Under the pieces are notes generated by a model. The model was given only the letters and a program-made list of their open reading frames with translations. It did not search any database and had not been told where the DNA came from. A DNA stretch of 5,791 bases from Phascolarctobacterium sp. (GTDB taxonomy: Bacteria; Bacillota; Negativicutes; Acidaminococcales; Acidaminococcaceae). Position 1 is the stretch's first letter, and each line of letters begins with the position of its first letter. The translations under genes were made by a program, and so were the position numbers. The stretch spans positions 1 to 5,791 of the forward strand of contig JAEDNJ010000105.1 of assembly GCA_016302525.1 (NCBI GenBank), in the 5' to 3' direction. Below, in pieces: positions 5,727 to 5,791 of this stretch.

Positions 5727-5791
5727 TATCCCAAATACTCCGGCACCTCTTGCCAAGCTAATTTTTTCAGCACGGCCCTACCAATTTCTTC
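5726..5791 (-). CDS. C-terminal fragment of an upstream operon gene, product not identified
   Basis: An open frame enters from the right edge and runs 21 codons to a TAA at 5726-5728, ending ...AVLKKLAWQEVPEYLG. Its stop shares one base with the aroA start (TAATG), the tight packing expected of a co-transcribed neighbour, which is the main reason to believe it. The fragment is too short to assign. By operon logic it could be a DAHP synthase, dehydroquinate synthase or prephenate dehydrogenase, none of which is otherwise present here, but no motif seen decides between them. Confidence 0.6.
   Translation of the reverse strand, partial: EEIGRAVLKKLAWQEVPEYLG

Overview
The window is one end of an aromatic amino acid biosynthesis operon. 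All confident genes lie on the minus strand, so transcription runs from the right edge to the left. In that order they are: the tail of an unidentified gene, aroA (EPSP synthase), aroC (chorismate synthase), pheA (fused chorismate mutase and prephenate dehydratase with an ACT domain), aroE (shikimate dehydrogenase), aroK (shikimate kinase) and aroQ (type II dehydroquinase). Nearly everything from 304 to 5791 is coding. The operon promoter is not in the window and must lie beyond the right edge.

Together the genes supply steps 3 to 7 of the shikimate pathway (dehydroquinate to chorismate) and the two steps from chorismate to phenylpyruvate. DAHP synthase and dehydroquinate synthase are absent and are probably encoded upstream. 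No tyrosine-branch enzyme is seen. Several genes are packed for translational coupling: a TAATG junction before aroA, and ATGA overlaps at aroA/aroC and aroE/aroK. By contrast, pheA has an 83-base spacer before it and a 45-base spacer after it. Both pheA and aroE start downstream of a strong AGGAGG ribosome binding site.

Left of aroQ, positions 1-303 hold no believable gene. They contain an 11-bp stem hairpin (239-272) placed as the operon terminator. Beyond it is an A-rich, roughly 30% GC stretch made of at least six diverged tandem copies of a 33-41 bp unit (about 15-240), which may continue past the left edge. This array is the only part of the window not explained by ordinary metabolism.

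The source is most likely a Firmicutes-type bacterium, possibly Negativicutes or Clostridia. The reasons are AGGAGG ribosome binding sites, the GESGSTLR form of AroA, the GGGQFSGRLTAPLVFAG form of AroC, a type II dehydroquinase and moderate GC in the genes. This assignment rests on remembered family patterns and is tentative. I see no sign of a novel defence, mobile or secretion system; the genes are intact housekeeping enzymes.
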